Notes: generated from the letters alone by a model not told the origin. A stretch of 48,620 bases of DNA from Candidatus Pelagibacter communis (GCF_001180105.1 NZ_CVSO01000034.1:1-48620); one strand, 5' to 3'. Positions 23,787 through 32,784 are shown, counted from the stretch's first letter. Translations and numbers: made by a program.

Positions 23787-26558
23787 TTAATGCAACATAC
23801 CCCAATTATCCCCAATATTTACATCTACTAGAATGGGTATTGAGAAAGTGTGATGCTCGCTTGATTTAACACTGGTCATTTCTGTTTTAATTAGTTTTTT
23901 GATTCTATCTAATTCGTTGTTTGGTATTTCAAATATTAGCTCATCGTGAATTTGTAGTAATAACTTTGTTTTAAATTTTGAGTCGTCTTTAAGTTTATTA
24001 AAAATTCGTATCATAGCTATTCGCATTAATTCGGATGCTGAACCTTGTATTGGTGCATTAATTGCTGCCCTTTCTTGAAAGTTTCTAATATTAAAATTCT
24101 TATCGTTAATACCAATAATGTGTGTTTTTCTACCAAAAATATTGGTTACAAATCCGCTCCTTCTACAATGTTTTATTGTTGACGACATGTAGTCTTTTAT
24201 CTCAGGGAATTTTTTAAAATATGACTTTAGAAAAATTTCAGCATCAGCTGTTGAAACAGAAATTTGTTTTGCTAATCCATATTGTGAAATTCCATAGATA
24301 ATACCAAAATTAATTGCCTTTGCTTTTCTTCTCATCTCTTTAGTGACTTTATTAATTTCTACGTTAAAAATTTGGCTCGCTGTTAAAGAATGAATATCTT
24401 CATTATTATTAAACGCTTTTTTCAACTCCTTCACATCTGCTAAATCAGAAAGTATTCTCATTTCAATTTGATTATAATCAGCAGATAAAAGTGAAGTTTC
24501 TTTTTCCGAAATAAAGGCTTTTCTTATCTCTTTTCCATCTTCAGACTTTATTGGAATATTTTGTAAATTTGGATCACTTGATGCTAACCTTCCAGTTGTT
24601 GTAGCTGCCAACAAAAAAGATGTGTGAATCCTCTTTGAAACAGGATTGATAAATTCTGGGAGAGAGTCTGAATATGTATTTTTAAGCTTTGAAATTTGTC
24701 TCCACTCTAAAACTAACTTAGGTAGTTCGTGTCCTTTAAATGCCAGATCTTCTAAAACATTGGCACTTGTGGCAAAGCTTCCTTTTTTTGTTTTTTTCAA
24801 CGCTGAAATTTTTAAATCGTTATACATTATTTCACCAAGCTGTTTTGTGGAACCAATTTTAAATTTTTTTTTAGATATTTTGAAAATGTCTTTTTCTAAT
24901 TCAGTTATTTTTTTTTCAAATTTTTTTGATAGCTTTAATAAGAAATCTTTATCCAACTTTATTCCGCTAATTTCCATCTTAGCCAAAATTTCAATCATTG
25001 GTTTTTCAAAAGACTCGTAAATATTTACTAATTTTTCTCCTTTGATATCTTTCAAAAATTTCTTGTATAACCTATAGGTAACATCAGCATCTTCGGCCGC
25101 ATAATCTTTTGCTTGATCAATATCTACATCATCAAATGTTATTTGTTTTTTTCCAGTTCCAACTAAGTCTTTATAGGATATTGTTTGATGGTCTAAATGT
25201 ATTTTTGATAATTCATCCATGTTATGTTTGTTTTTTCCAGCATCTAAAACATAGGACATCAGCATTGTGTCTTCCAAAAATTTCATGTCTATACCTCTAT
25301 GATAAAAAATTATGTAATCAAATTTTATATTTTGACCAATTTTTTTAATTGTTTTATCTTCTAATAGCGGCTTTAAAATTTTAAGTATATTTTTTTCTTC
25401 CAAATTTTTTCCATTAGAATGATTTAAAGGAATGTAATATGCTTCACCTATTTTAAATGATATAGATATACCAACTAGTTTAGCAAGATGCGGGTTTAGT
25501 GAATTTGTTTCTGTATCAATAGCAAGTTCTCCGACTTCCTCTATTTTGTGTATTAATTTTTTTAATTCGTCCTCGTTCTTTATCAAATTATAGTTTGATT
25601 TATATAGATTATCTTTTGTCTTCTTAGTTTGGCTTTTATTTTCGTTTTCAAAATCAATTTCACCGTATGTTGAGATAGCTGAACTCAGCAATCTATTAAA
25701 CTCCATATCTCTCAAAAAATTGAAAAGTTTTTTTTTATCAATTTCCTTTAATAAAAAATCATCCAATTTATTTTTGACAGGCACATCATTTTTTAATGTC
25801 ACTAATTTTTTACTTATTAAAGCTTTATCTTTGTTTTCAATAATCGTTTCTCGTCTTTTATTTTGCTTTATTGTTTCAGCATTTTTGAGAAGTTCCTCTA
25901 AACTTCCGAATTTATTTATTAATTCTGCCGCTGTTTTTACTCCAATACCAGGAACACCTGGCACGTTATCACTAGAGTCACCAGCTAAAGATTGAACATC
26001 AATAACCTTATCCGAAGTAACTCCAAATTTAGCAATCACATCCTCTTTCTTGATAAATTTATTTTTCATGGGATCGTAAATTCTTACTTTTTTGTCATGA
26101 AGCTGCATTAAATCTTTATCTGATGAAACAATGGTTACATCAGAACCGAGCTTAGTAATTTGTTTTGAATAAGTTGCAATTAAATCATCAGCTTCATAGT
26201 TAATCATTTCAACAGCAGGAATATTAAAAGCCTCTACAGATTTTCGAATATATTCAAACTGAGGTATTAAATCATCTGGTGCGTCTGATCTGTTAGCTTT
26301 ATAATCCTGATAAATATCATTTCTAAAATTTTTTCTAGCAGAGTCAAAAATAACCACGAAGTGAGTTGGTTTCTCTTTATTTTCTTTTGATTTTGCATCC
26401 TCTAACAACTTAAAAAGCATATTGCAAAATCCTGCAACAGCACCTGTTGGTAAACCGTCTGACTTTCTGGATAAAGGAGGAAGAGCATAATATGCCCGAA
26501 AAATATACCCAGAGCCATCAATAAGATAAAAATGTTTTTTTTTATTTAATTCAGCCAT
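23787..26558 (-). CDS. polA: DNA polymerase I
   Basis: This 923-residue polymerase works in Okazaki-fragment processing and repair. Three domains are intact. The 5'-3' exonuclease covers about 1-290 (YLIDGSGYIFRAYYALPPLS, SGDSSDNVPGVPGIG-like region). A 3'-5' exonuclease retains its first acidic motif (LAIDTETNSLNP, near 345). The polymerase domain has motif A (ADYNQIEMRILSDLA), motif B (RRKAKAINFGIIYG) and motif C (LLQIHDELIFE). The retained DTE indicates likely proofreading, which many small-genome bacteria have lost. It is divergent from the ABC ATPase gene. Confidence 0.97.
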   Translation of the reverse strand: MAELNKKKHFYLIDGSGYIFRAYYALPPLSRKSDGLPTGAVAGFCNMLFKLLEDAKSKENKEKPTHFVVIFDSARKNFRNDIYQDYKANRSDAPDDLIPQFEYIRKSVEAFNIPAVEMINYEADDLIATYSKQITKLGSDVTIVSSDKDLMQLHDKKVRIYDPMKNKFIKKEDVIAKFGVTSDKVIDVQSLAGDSSDNVPGVPGIGVKTAAELINKFGSLEELLKNAETIKQNKRRETIIENKDKALISKKLVTLKNDVPVKNKLDDFLLKEIDKKKLFNFLRDMEFNRLLSSAISTYGEIDFENENKSQTKKTKDNLYKSNYNLIKNEDELKKLIHKIEEVGELAIDTETNSLNPHLAKLVGISISFKIGEAYYIPLNHSNGKNLEEKNILKILKPLLEDKTIKKIGQNIKFDYIIFYHRGIDMKFLEDTMLMSYVLDAGKNKHNMDELSKIHLDHQTISYKDLVGTGKKQITFDDVDIDQAKDYAAEDADVTYRLYKKFLKDIKGEKLVNIYESFEKPMIEILAKMEISGIKLDKDFLLKLSKKFEKKITELEKDIFKISKKKFKIGSTKQLGEIMYNDLKISALKKTKKGSFATSANVLEDLAFKGHELPKLVLEWRQISKLKNTYSDSLPEFINPVSKRIHTSFLLAATTTGRLASSDPNLQNIPIKSEDGKEIRKAFISEKETSLLSADYNQIEMRILSDLADVKELKKAFNNNEDIHSLTASQIFNVEINKVTKEMRRKAKAINFGIIYGISQYGLAKQISVSTADAEIFLKSYFKKFPEIKDYMSSTIKHCRRSGFVTNIFGRKTHIIGINDKNFNIRNFQERAAINAPIQGSASELMRIAMIRIFNKLKDDSKFKTKLLLQIHDELIFEIPNNELDRIKKLIKTEMTSVKSSEHHTFSIPILVDVNIGDNWGMLH

Positions 26559-26608
26559 TTATTTAATTATTATTAATTTACCTTAATGTTATAAGCCTAT
26601 AAATCTAA

Positions 26609-27526
26609 ATGAGTAAAAAAAACGTACTTTCTGTTAAAAAATTAAATAAAATTTATCGAAAGAATATCCATGCACTTAAAGATTTAAACTTGGAGGTGAA
26701 AGAAGGAGAAATTTTAGGCCTTCTTGGTCCAAACGGAGCAGGAAAAAGTACTTTTATAAATATTCTTGCAGGTGTTACAGATAAAACCTCAGGTGAGGTA
26801 ACCGTCTGGGGATTTGACTTAGATAAAAATCCACGCCAAGTTAGAGTTTCGCTAGGAATTGTTCCTCAAGAAATAAACGTTGACCCTTTCTTTACTCCAA
26901 AAAAACTATTGGATCTTCAAGCTGGTTTATTTGGAGTAAAAAAAAAAGATAGGATAACAGACACCGTACTTGATCTGGTCGCTTTAAGAGATAAATCAAA
27001 TAGTTATACAAGAAATTTATCAGGTGGTATGAAAAGAAGACTATTGATAGCAAAAGCTTTAGTTCATAAACCACCTATAATTATACTAGATGAACCAACC
27101 GCAGGTGTTGATGTAGATCTGAGAAAAAATTTATGGGATAATATTAGGTCCCTTAGAAAACTTGGAGTAACAATTATTCTGACTACACACTATCTACAAG
27201 AGGCTGAAGAATTGTGCGACAGAGTAGGTATAATTCATAAAGGTAATCTTATAGCATTAGACACAACAGAAAATATGTTAAATAAGATTCAAACAAAAAC
27301 CCTTAAATTTGAAATAAATAAGAGAATAGTTTTGGATGGTATGAACAATAAAAATTTTAATATTTTAACCAATACAGATTCAGAATTTAAGATAGAATAT
27401 AATAAACAAGAATTTAATATACAAAAAATAATCAAGTTATTAGAAAATCAAGGTATAGTTATAAAAGATATTAAATCTGAAGACCCAGATTTAGAGGACG
27501 TTTTTGTGAATTTAACAAATAACTAG
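26609..27526 (+). CDS. ABC transporter ATP-binding protein, ABC-2/DrrA type, without adjacent permease
   Basis: This is a 305-residue ATPase subunit. Walker A GLLGPNGAGKS is near residues 38-48, followed by the Q-loop in GIVPQE, the signature LSGGMKRRLLIAKAL, Walker B IIILDEPTAGVD and the switch histidine in TTHYLQEAEEL. The roughly 70-residue C-terminal extension after the ATPase core is typical of DrrA/NodI-like exporters of polyketides, drugs or polysaccharides. The next gene is bioY, not an ABC-2 permease, so its membrane partner must be encoded elsewhere. It is not of the ECF (BioM) type. Confidence 0.85.
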   Translation: MSKKNVLSVKKLNKIYRKNIHALKDLNLEVKEGEILGLLGPNGAGKSTFINILAGVTDKTSGEVTVWGFDLDKNPRQVRVSLGIVPQEINVDPFFTPKKLLDLQAGLFGVKKKDRITDTVLDLVALRDKSNSYTRNLSGGMKRRLLIAKALVHKPPIIILDEPTAGVDVDLRKNLWDNIRSLRKLGVTIILTTHYLQEAEELCDRVGIIHKGNLIALDTTENMLNKIQTKTLKFEINKRIVLDGMNNKNFNILTNTDSEFKIEYNKQEFNIQKIIKLLENQGIVIKDIKSEDPDLEDVFVNLTNN

Positions 27527-27558
27527 ATTAAAAACTTAAATTAATATATTATTAAATT

Positions 27559-28110
27559 ATGGAAACCGTTAAGCTGATTCAAAATAACAAAGTAATTAAA
27601 AACGCTATTATTGTTTTTTTAGGAACAATTTTGTTAACGATTTCAGCAAAAGTAAAAATACCATTTTACCCAGTTCCAATGACAATGCAGACATTCGTCG
27701 TAATATTTTTAGGAATGTGTTTTGGTTATAAATTGGGTTTAGCTACAGTTGTGCTTTATTTAATTGAAGGCATTGTTGGAATACCAGTTTTTTCTAATTC
27801 TCCAGAAAAAGGGGTCGGTATGATTTATTTTACAGGTCCAACGATGGGATATCTTTTAGGTTTTATAATAGCGGTTTATGTGGCTGGAAAATTTAATTTT
27901 AATAAAAACTATCTTTTAAATTTTATTAAGATTTTTTTCTCAGTTTTGCCAATTTATGTATTGGGACTTATTTGGTTAGGAATTTTAATTGGTTGGGATA
28001 AACCAATTTTCGATCTAGGAGCAAAACCTTTTTTACTAGCGGAATTATTTAAGATATTTCTTTTAGTTATAATCTCTACGAAAATTGATTTTTTTAAAAA
28101 ATTTACCTAG
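27559..28110 (+). CDS. bioY: Biotin transporter substrate-binding protein BioY
   Basis: This is a 183-residue integral membrane protein with six hydrophobic segments. FYPVPMTMQTFVVIFLGMCF, GLATVVLYLIEGIVGIPVF and GPTMGYLLGFIIAVYVAG are the BioY signature stretches for biotin binding. It is the S-component of an ECF biotin transporter, but no BioM/BioN genes are adjacent. Solitary BioY proteins are known in Alphaproteobacteria and can work alone or borrow a shared energising module. It implies uptake of external biotin. Its end overlaps the convergent regA by eight bases. Confidence 0.92.
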   Translation: METVKLIQNNKVIKNAIIVFLGTILLTISAKVKIPFYPVPMTMQTFVVIFLGMCFGYKLGLATVVLYLIEGIVGIPVFSNSPEKGVGMIYFTGPTMGYLLGFIIAVYVAGKFNFNKNYLLNFIKIFFSVLPIYVLGLIWLGILIGWDKPIFDLGAKPFLLAELFKIFLLVIISTKIDFFKKFT

Positions 28111-28663
28111 GCGATCTTTTTGATAAAATTCTCTGAAGAGTTCTACGATGCATTTTTAGTCTTCTAGCTGTCTCTGAAACATTTCTGTTACATAATTCAA
28201 AAACTCTGTGTATATGTTCCCACTTAACTCTATCTGCCGACATAGGGTTATCTGGTGGGTCAGCTTTTCTATTTGGATCTGCAAGAAGTGCTTTTTCAAC
28301 GTCATCAGCATCAGCTGGTTTAGCAAGATAATCGATTGCACCTTGTTTTATTGCGGCAACAGCTGTTGGAATATTTCCATAGCCTGTTAACATCACAATT
28401 CTACTATCTGCATTAGAATTTTGAATTTCTTTTACAACTTCCAATCCGTTACCATCACCAAGCCTTAAATCTACGACAGCAAATGCTGGTTTATTTGTCT
28501 TAACGGCATCTATTCCTTTTTTTACACCTTCAGCTTGTGAAACTTTAAATCCCTTCTTTTCCATAGCTCTAGCTAGACGCTCTCTGAAAGGATTGTCGTC
28601 GTCTACAATAAGAAGAGATTTGTCTTCAAATTGGCTTATATTTTTTATGTTTTGGACGTTCAT
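28103..28663 (-). CDS. regA: Redox response regulator RegA/PrrA/ActR family
   Basis: This is a 186-residue regulator. The receiver domain is about 14-130, with phospho-acceptor Asp65 in VVDLRLGDGNG, the GYGNIPTAVAAIKQGAIDYL motif and Lys-Pro in LAKPAD. A proline linker is followed by a Fis-type helix-turn-helix (about 145-186), NVSETARRLKMHRRTLQRIL, nearly invariant in the RegA family. It would control energy and redox genes together with a RegB sensor kinase, which is not in the window. It is convergent with bioY and divergent from the polyamine operon across a 173-base regulatory gap. Confidence 0.95.
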   Translation of the reverse strand: MNVQNIKNISQFEDKSLLIVDDDNPFRERLARAMEKKGFKVSQAEGVKKGIDAVKTNKPAFAVVDLRLGDGNGLEVVKEIQNSNADSRIVMLTGYGNIPTAVAAIKQGAIDYLAKPADADDVEKALLADPNRKADPPDNPMSADRVKWEHIHRVFELCNRNVSETARRLKMHRRTLQRILSKRSPR

Positions 28664-28836
28664 AAAGATCTATATGGAGTTTATTTTTGAAATTTCAATA
28701 GCTTGGGAAACATTGATTTTTATCAATTATTTTCTTTACACTAGGTGAAGAATCCCTTAAATGCTCAATTTAATGAAATTTGCATAGCTGTTATGCAGAT
28801 TTTTTTTGTTAAATTTTTTTTTACGGAGCTAAAAAA
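28664..28836. promoter_or_regulatory. Regulatory gap between regA and the polyamine operon
   Basis: This is one of the two longest gaps in the window. On the plus strand it holds a perfect dyad ATTGAT-TTTT-ATCAAT at 28712-28727 that overlaps a possible -35 (TTGATT, 28713-28718). A weak -10 (TACACT, 28737-28742) follows after 18 bases. A short open frame 28761-28787 encodes MLNLMKFA, with AGGTGA 12 bases before it. The leader then forms the terminator-like hairpin annotated separately. The promoter and the short frame are suggestions from sequence only. Confidence 0.45.
28776..28807 (+). terminator. Terminator-like hairpin in the leader of the polyamine operon (candidate attenuator)
   Basis: AAATTTGCATA (28776-28786) pairs with TATGCAGATTT (28792-28802), eleven pairs with one G.U, around a GCTGT loop. 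The right arm runs into eight T's (28800-28807). Orientation is plus strand and only about 30 bases before the decarboxylase ATG. The nearest upstream plus-strand gene ends more than 660 bases away, so this does not look like that gene's terminator. A conditional terminator controlling the operon is the simplest reading. Alphaproteobacteria are known to carry a structured speF leader motif before this gene family. Confidence 0.6.
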
Positions 28837-30015
28837 ATGAAAAAATTTAAAACGGTTGATGAATTAATTAATGTAATCAAACCTTCTGATCCAGTTTACT
28901 GCATCAGGAAGAACTCGATAAAAAAAGCTACTAAAGTTTTTTTACAAAATTTCCCAGGCAAAATCTTATATGCCGTTAAAACTAATCCACATCCTTTTGT
29001 AGTCAAAACTCTTATAGAGTCAGGAATAAAGAATTTTGATGTTGCTTCAATAAAAGAGATAGAGATGATTAAAAAGATTAACAATGATTTAGAGTGTTCT
29101 TATATGCATACTGTAAAAAGTAGAGAAAGTATTAAAGATGCGTATTTTAAATACAATGTTAAAAGTTTTTCATTAGATACAAAAGAAGAATTAATCAAAA
29201 TTATTGAATCTACAGAACAAGCTAAAGATCTCGAATTATATGTAAGAGTGGCTGTTTCCAATGAACATGCTGAGATTGATTTATCAAAAAAATTTGGTGC
29301 ATTAAGTTCTGAAGCGATTGGGTTATTAAGATTAACTAAACAATATGCAAAAAAAATTGGTTTAAGTTTTCATGTTGGTTCGCAATGTATGCATCCTATT
29401 TCATATGCAAAGGGTATTTCTGAAATTGGAAATATAATTAAAAAAACAAAAATTATTCCAGATGTAATAAATATTGGAGGAGGATTTCCAACTATCTACC
29501 CAGATCTAATTCCACCTTCACTGGATAGTTATTTTAATGAGATTAAAACAGCTCTTGAAAAATTGAAGTTAAATAAAATGCCCGAAATTATTTGTGAGCC
29601 AGGAAGAGCGTTGGTCGCAGAGTCAGGGTCAACGATCGTAAAAGTGAATTTAAGGAAAAAACAAAAGCTTTATATAAATGATGGAACTTACGGAACTTTA
29701 TTTGATGGTGGAGTTCCTAATATAGTTTATCCATCAAAAATAATTACAAATGGACGAATGATTTCAAAAAAAATGACTGCTTTTGATTTTTATGGACCAA
29801 CTTGTGATAGTCTTGATTATATGAAAGGACCTTTTATTTTACCTAATAATGTAAAGGAGAATGATTACATAGAACTTGGTCAACTAGGTGCGTATGGATT
29901 AACTTTTAGAACTCAATTTAACGGCTTTTATTCTAACGAGATTTATGAAGTTGAGGATGAACCAATAATGACTATGTACGATAGAGATAAAAATAAAGGG
30001 TCTCTAGTCGCATAA
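28837..30015 (+). CDS. speC: PLP-dependent ornithine/lysine/diaminopimelate-type decarboxylase (alanine racemase fold)
   Basis: This 392-residue fold-III decarboxylase most likely makes putrescine from ornithine. The PLP lysine is Lys48 in YAVKTNPHP. HVGSQCMHP, the phosphate-binding GGGFP and CEPGRALVAESG follow. The opposite-subunit active-site motif FYGPTCDSLDYM contains Cys323. That form (GPTCDS with D) is typical of ornithine/lysine decarboxylases rather than meso-diaminopimelate decarboxylase. The gene starts an operon with a DHS-like enzyme (next codon) and agmatinase. The E. coli-type speC/speF enzyme has an unrelated fold, so the symbol is by function only. Lysine activity in addition is possible. 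Confidence 0.85.
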   Translation: MKKFKTVDELINVIKPSDPVYCIRKNSIKKATKVFLQNFPGKILYAVKTNPHPFVVKTLIESGIKNFDVASIKEIEMIKKINNDLECSYMHTVKSRESIKDAYFKYNVKSFSLDTKEELIKIIESTEQAKDLELYVRVAVSNEHAEIDLSKKFGALSSEAIGLLRLTKQYAKKIGLSFHVGSQCMHPISYAKGISEIGNIIKKTKIIPDVINIGGGFPTIYPDLIPPSLDSYFNEIKTALEKLKLNKMPEIICEPGRALVAESGSTIVKVNLRKKQKLYINDGTYGTLFDGGVPNIVYPSKIITNGRMISKKMTAFDFYGPTCDSLDYMKGPFILPNNVKENDYIELGQLGAYGLTFRTQFNGFYSNEIYEVEDEPIMTMYDRDKNKGSLVA

Positions 30016-31059
30016 ATGTCAGAAAAGAAAAATTTAGGCCACAATACAAAAAAAAATTTCCTTAACAAACCTGTAGAGCACATTGACATAACTTCTTTTG
30101 ACTCTCGAGATATTATATCGTCGATGCAAAAAATGTCTTTTGTCTCCAGAGAAACAGGAAATGCTGCAAGTATTTTTAACGAAATGTTAAAAGATAAAAA
30201 TTGCACAATTTTTTTGACACTTGCGGGATCAACATCTGCTGCTGGATGCATGAATATCTATAAAGATATGGTTAAATTTAACATGGTAGATGCAATCGTT
30301 GCTACTGGCGCATCTATTGTTGACATGGATTTTTTTGAGGGTTTGGGTTTTAAACACTATCAAGGTTCACAATTTCAAGATGATAGTGAACTTAGAAAAA
30401 ATTATATTGATAGGATTTACGATACTTATATTGATGAGGATGAATTGCAAATGTGCGATAAAATTATATGTGAAATAGCTGATAAATTACCCCCAAAAAC
30501 ATACACCTCTAGAGAATTTATATATGAGATGGGAAGATATTTAAAAGATAATTCAAAAAAAAAAGGTTCATTAATAGAAACAGCTTTTGATAATAACGTT
30601 CCTATTTTTTGCCCTGCTTTTACTGACTCCAGCGCTGGATTTGGATTAGTTATGCATCAAGAAAAAAATCCAAATAAACACATCACTATAGACTCAATTA
30701 GAGAATTTAGAGAATTGACAGAAATTAAAATTAAATCAAAAAATTCTGGTCTATTTATGATAGGCGGTGGTGTCCCAAAAAATTTCATTCAAGACACAGT
30801 TATTTGTGCTGAATTATTAGGTAAAGAAGTGGATATGCACAAATATGCTATTCAAATAACTGTTGCTGACTCAAGGGACGGGGCATGTAGTAGTTCTACT
30901 CTTAAAGAGGCTAGTTCTTGGGGAAAAGTAGATATAACAAAAGAACAGATGGTTTTTGCTGAAGCAACTAGTGTACTGCCTTTGATTGCTAGTGATGCTT
31001 ATCATAAAGGTGAATGGAAAAAGAGAGAAAGAAAAAATTTTTCAAAAATATTTTCTTGA
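30016..31059 (+). CDS. Deoxyhypusine synthase-like protein, probable homospermidine/polyamine synthase
   Basis: This 347-residue NAD-dependent enzyme is of the deoxyhypusine synthase (DHS) family. The catalytic lysine region EASSWGKVD (Glu298 to Lys304) matches the eukaryotic E-A-x-S-W-G-K motif, and FLTLAGSTSAAGC and IGGGVPKNF are the NAD-site motifs. Where eukaryotic DHS has paired histidines after GGGVxK, this protein has Asn-Phe, the bacterial form. Bacteria have no eIF5A, so a small-molecule acceptor such as putrescine (giving homospermidine) is likely. It begins directly after the decarboxylase stop and is followed 17 bases later by agmatinase. Confidence 0.88.
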   Translation: MSEKKNLGHNTKKNFLNKPVEHIDITSFDSRDIISSMQKMSFVSRETGNAASIFNEMLKDKNCTIFLTLAGSTSAAGCMNIYKDMVKFNMVDAIVATGASIVDMDFFEGLGFKHYQGSQFQDDSELRKNYIDRIYDTYIDEDELQMCDKIICEIADKLPPKTYTSREFIYEMGRYLKDNSKKKGSLIETAFDNNVPIFCPAFTDSSAGFGLVMHQEKNPNKHITIDSIREFRELTEIKIKSKNSGLFMIGGGVPKNFIQDTVICAELLGKEVDMHKYAIQITVADSRDGACSSSTLKEASSWGKVDITKEQMVFAEATSVLPLIASDAYHKGEWKKRERKNFSKIFS

Positions 31060-31076
31060 TAGAATAGGATCCCGAG

Positions 31077-31952
31077 GTGAAATATCTTTCAAACAAAAAT
31101 GGTTTTCTAGGTATCGATAATAAATTTACCTTTAAAGAAAAAGCAATTGTTGTTCCGTTTGGTCTAGAAAAAACTGTTAGCTATGGAGGAGGTACCAGAA
31201 ATGGACCAAAAGAAATTATTAAAGCTTCCCATCAAGTTGAACTTTATGATGAAGAATTAAATTGTGAACCTTTCAAGAAAATTGGAATAAAAACTTTAAA
31301 ACCTTTTAAAATAGAAAAAAATGTTAAAAAAGCTCTCAGTGTAATGTCAAAAATTAATCAAGGCATATTGGAAAAAAAATTATTCCCTATGACCTTGGGA
31401 GGAGAGCATTCAATAACACCTGGGTGTATAGCTCCTTTTGCTAAAAAGTTCAAAAATATTTGTCTTTTGCACTTTGATGCTCACGCAGATTTACGAGATA
31501 GTTATAATGGAGAAAAATTTTCACATGCATCTGCAATTCGAAGATGTTTAGATTATCCGAACGTTTCTGTTATTTCTTTTGGTATAAGAAATATATCTAA
31601 AGAAGAAATTCCATTTTTAAAAAACAATTCAAAAAGAATAAAAATATTTTGGGCTAAAGATAAAAGTAAATGGGATTTAAATAAATTTAAAAGATTAATA
31701 AAAAATAAAAATGTATACATTACTTTTGATGTTGATGGATTAGACTCGGGCATTATGCCGGCAACTGGTACACCTGAGCCTGGTGGTTTGTTTTGGGATG
31801 AAACATTGAGTATTCTTAAAATCGCTGCGAAAAATTCAAATATTGTTGGTGCAGACTTAAATGAACTTTCGCCTATTAAGGGTTTTAATTCATATAATTT
31901 TCTTGCGGCTAAATTAGTCTATAAAATTTTATCTTATAAATTTTTGTATTAA
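31077..31952 (+). CDS. speB: Agmatinase / ureohydrolase family protein
   Basis: This 291-residue manganese ureohydrolase would release urea from agmatine to give putrescine. The metal-binding motifs are complete: GGEHSITPG, HFDAHADLRD and TFDVDGLDSGIMPATGTPEPGG. ADLNELSPIKG at the end is typical of agmatinase/guanidinobutyrase. The start is GTG at 31077. No arginine decarboxylase is in the window, so the guanidino substrate (agmatine, guanidinobutyrate or a guanidino-polyamine) is uncertain. It is the third gene of the polyamine operon and overlaps the convergent yhhQ by four bases. Confidence 0.88.
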   Translation: MKYLSNKNGFLGIDNKFTFKEKAIVVPFGLEKTVSYGGGTRNGPKEIIKASHQVELYDEELNCEPFKKIGIKTLKPFKIEKNVKKALSVMSKINQGILEKKLFPMTLGGEHSITPGCIAPFAKKFKNICLLHFDAHADLRDSYNGEKFSHASAIRRCLDYPNVSVISFGIRNISKEEIPFLKNNSKRIKIFWAKDKSKWDLNKFKRLIKNKNVYITFDVDGLDSGIMPATGTPEPGGLFWDETLSILKIAAKNSNIVGADLNELSPIKGFNSYNFLAAKLVYKILSYKFLY

Positions 31953-32503
31953 CTTTGAACTGGCTTAAGAGTGCCTAATAATAATCTAAAAGGTATTAAC
32001 ATTGCTAGTGCAACAAATATTTTTACTGCTAGATCACCTAAAGATAAAGTAACCCAAGGAACACCAGTTGCATAAAAAGAAATTGAAAAGAATAAGAAGG
32101 TATCAACTGTGGATCCTACAAGAGATGAGGTTAATGGAGCAATGAACCATCGTTTTTTTCTTAACTTATCAAATACCTGAACATCCAAAAGTTGAGCAAC
32201 TAAAAATGCTGATCCTGATCCAATTGCAATTCTAACTGATATTAAATCATCAAAATTAGTTGAGAAAAATAACGTAAAACTAATTCCAATTACAAATCCA
32301 AAATATACAATTTTTCTCGCTACAATTTTGCCGTATGATCTATTTGCTAAATCTGTAATTAAAAAGGCTATAGGATAACTAAAAGCCCCATAAGTTAGCA
32401 ATTGATCTAAACTGTAATATTTTATTGGAAATTGAACCAGGTAGTTTGATGCTAAAACTACCAAACCCATAAAAAAAGAAAGGGTTAGAAAAACTTTACT
32501 CAT
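31949..32503 (-). CDS. yhhQ: Queuosine precursor transporter (YhhQ/VUT family)
   Basis: This is a 184-residue membrane protein with six predicted helices. The family signature YPIAFLITDLANRSYGKIVARK is seen near residues 44-65, with GSGSAFLVAQLLDVQVFDKLR and SSLVGSTVDTFLFFSISF in the C-terminal half. It imports preQ0/preQ1, precursors of the tRNA wobble base queuosine, which suggests salvage instead of full de novo synthesis. Its start codon overlaps the stop of rpmB by one base (TAATG), so it is translated from the rpmB transcript. Confidence 0.9.
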   Translation of the reverse strand: MSKVFLTLSFFMGLVVLASNYLVQFPIKYYSLDQLLTYGAFSYPIAFLITDLANRSYGKIVARKIVYFGFVIGISFTLFFSTNFDDLISVRIAIGSGSAFLVAQLLDVQVFDKLRKKRWFIAPLTSSLVGSTVDTFLFFSISFYATGVPWVTLSLGDLAVKIFVALAMLIPFRLLLGTLKPVQS

Positions 32504-32784
32504 TATGCGGATTTTTGGAGAATACTTTTTTTAACTTTTTTAAGTCTATCTGATAAATATTTTGATTTAACTTCCTTCATAAATTGATCAAAACTTCCTT
32601 TTTTATCAACAGATCTCATAGCAGAATTTGAGACATTTAATCGTAAACTTTTATTTAAAATATCACTTTTAAAATTTACTTTTTTTATACCAGGCAAAAA
32701 TCTTCTCTTAACTTTGTTATTTGCGTGGCTAACTTTATGACCCTTTAAAGGTCTTTTACCTGTAAGTTCACATTTTTTTGTCAT
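32503..32784 (-). CDS. rpmB: 50S ribosomal protein L28
   Basis: This is the 93-residue large-subunit ribosomal protein. The N-terminus CELTGKRPLKGHKVSHANNK followed by VKRRFLP is characteristic, and the long form with the C-terminal KKSILQKSA tail is alphaproteobacterial. It has its own good sigma-70 promoter just upstream and no Shine-Dalgarno sequence in its very short leader. It is followed by yhhQ with translational overlap. Confidence 0.97.
   Translation of the reverse strand: MTKKCELTGKRPLKGHKVSHANNKVKRRFLPGIKKVNFKSDILNKSLRLNVSNSAMRSVDKKGSFDQFMKEVKSKYLSDRLKKVKKSILQKSA

Noticed and set aside
26609..28110. ABC ATPase as the BioM partner of BioY
   Set aside because: Its long C-terminal extension and motif forms are of the ABC-2/DrrA type, not ECF ATPases.
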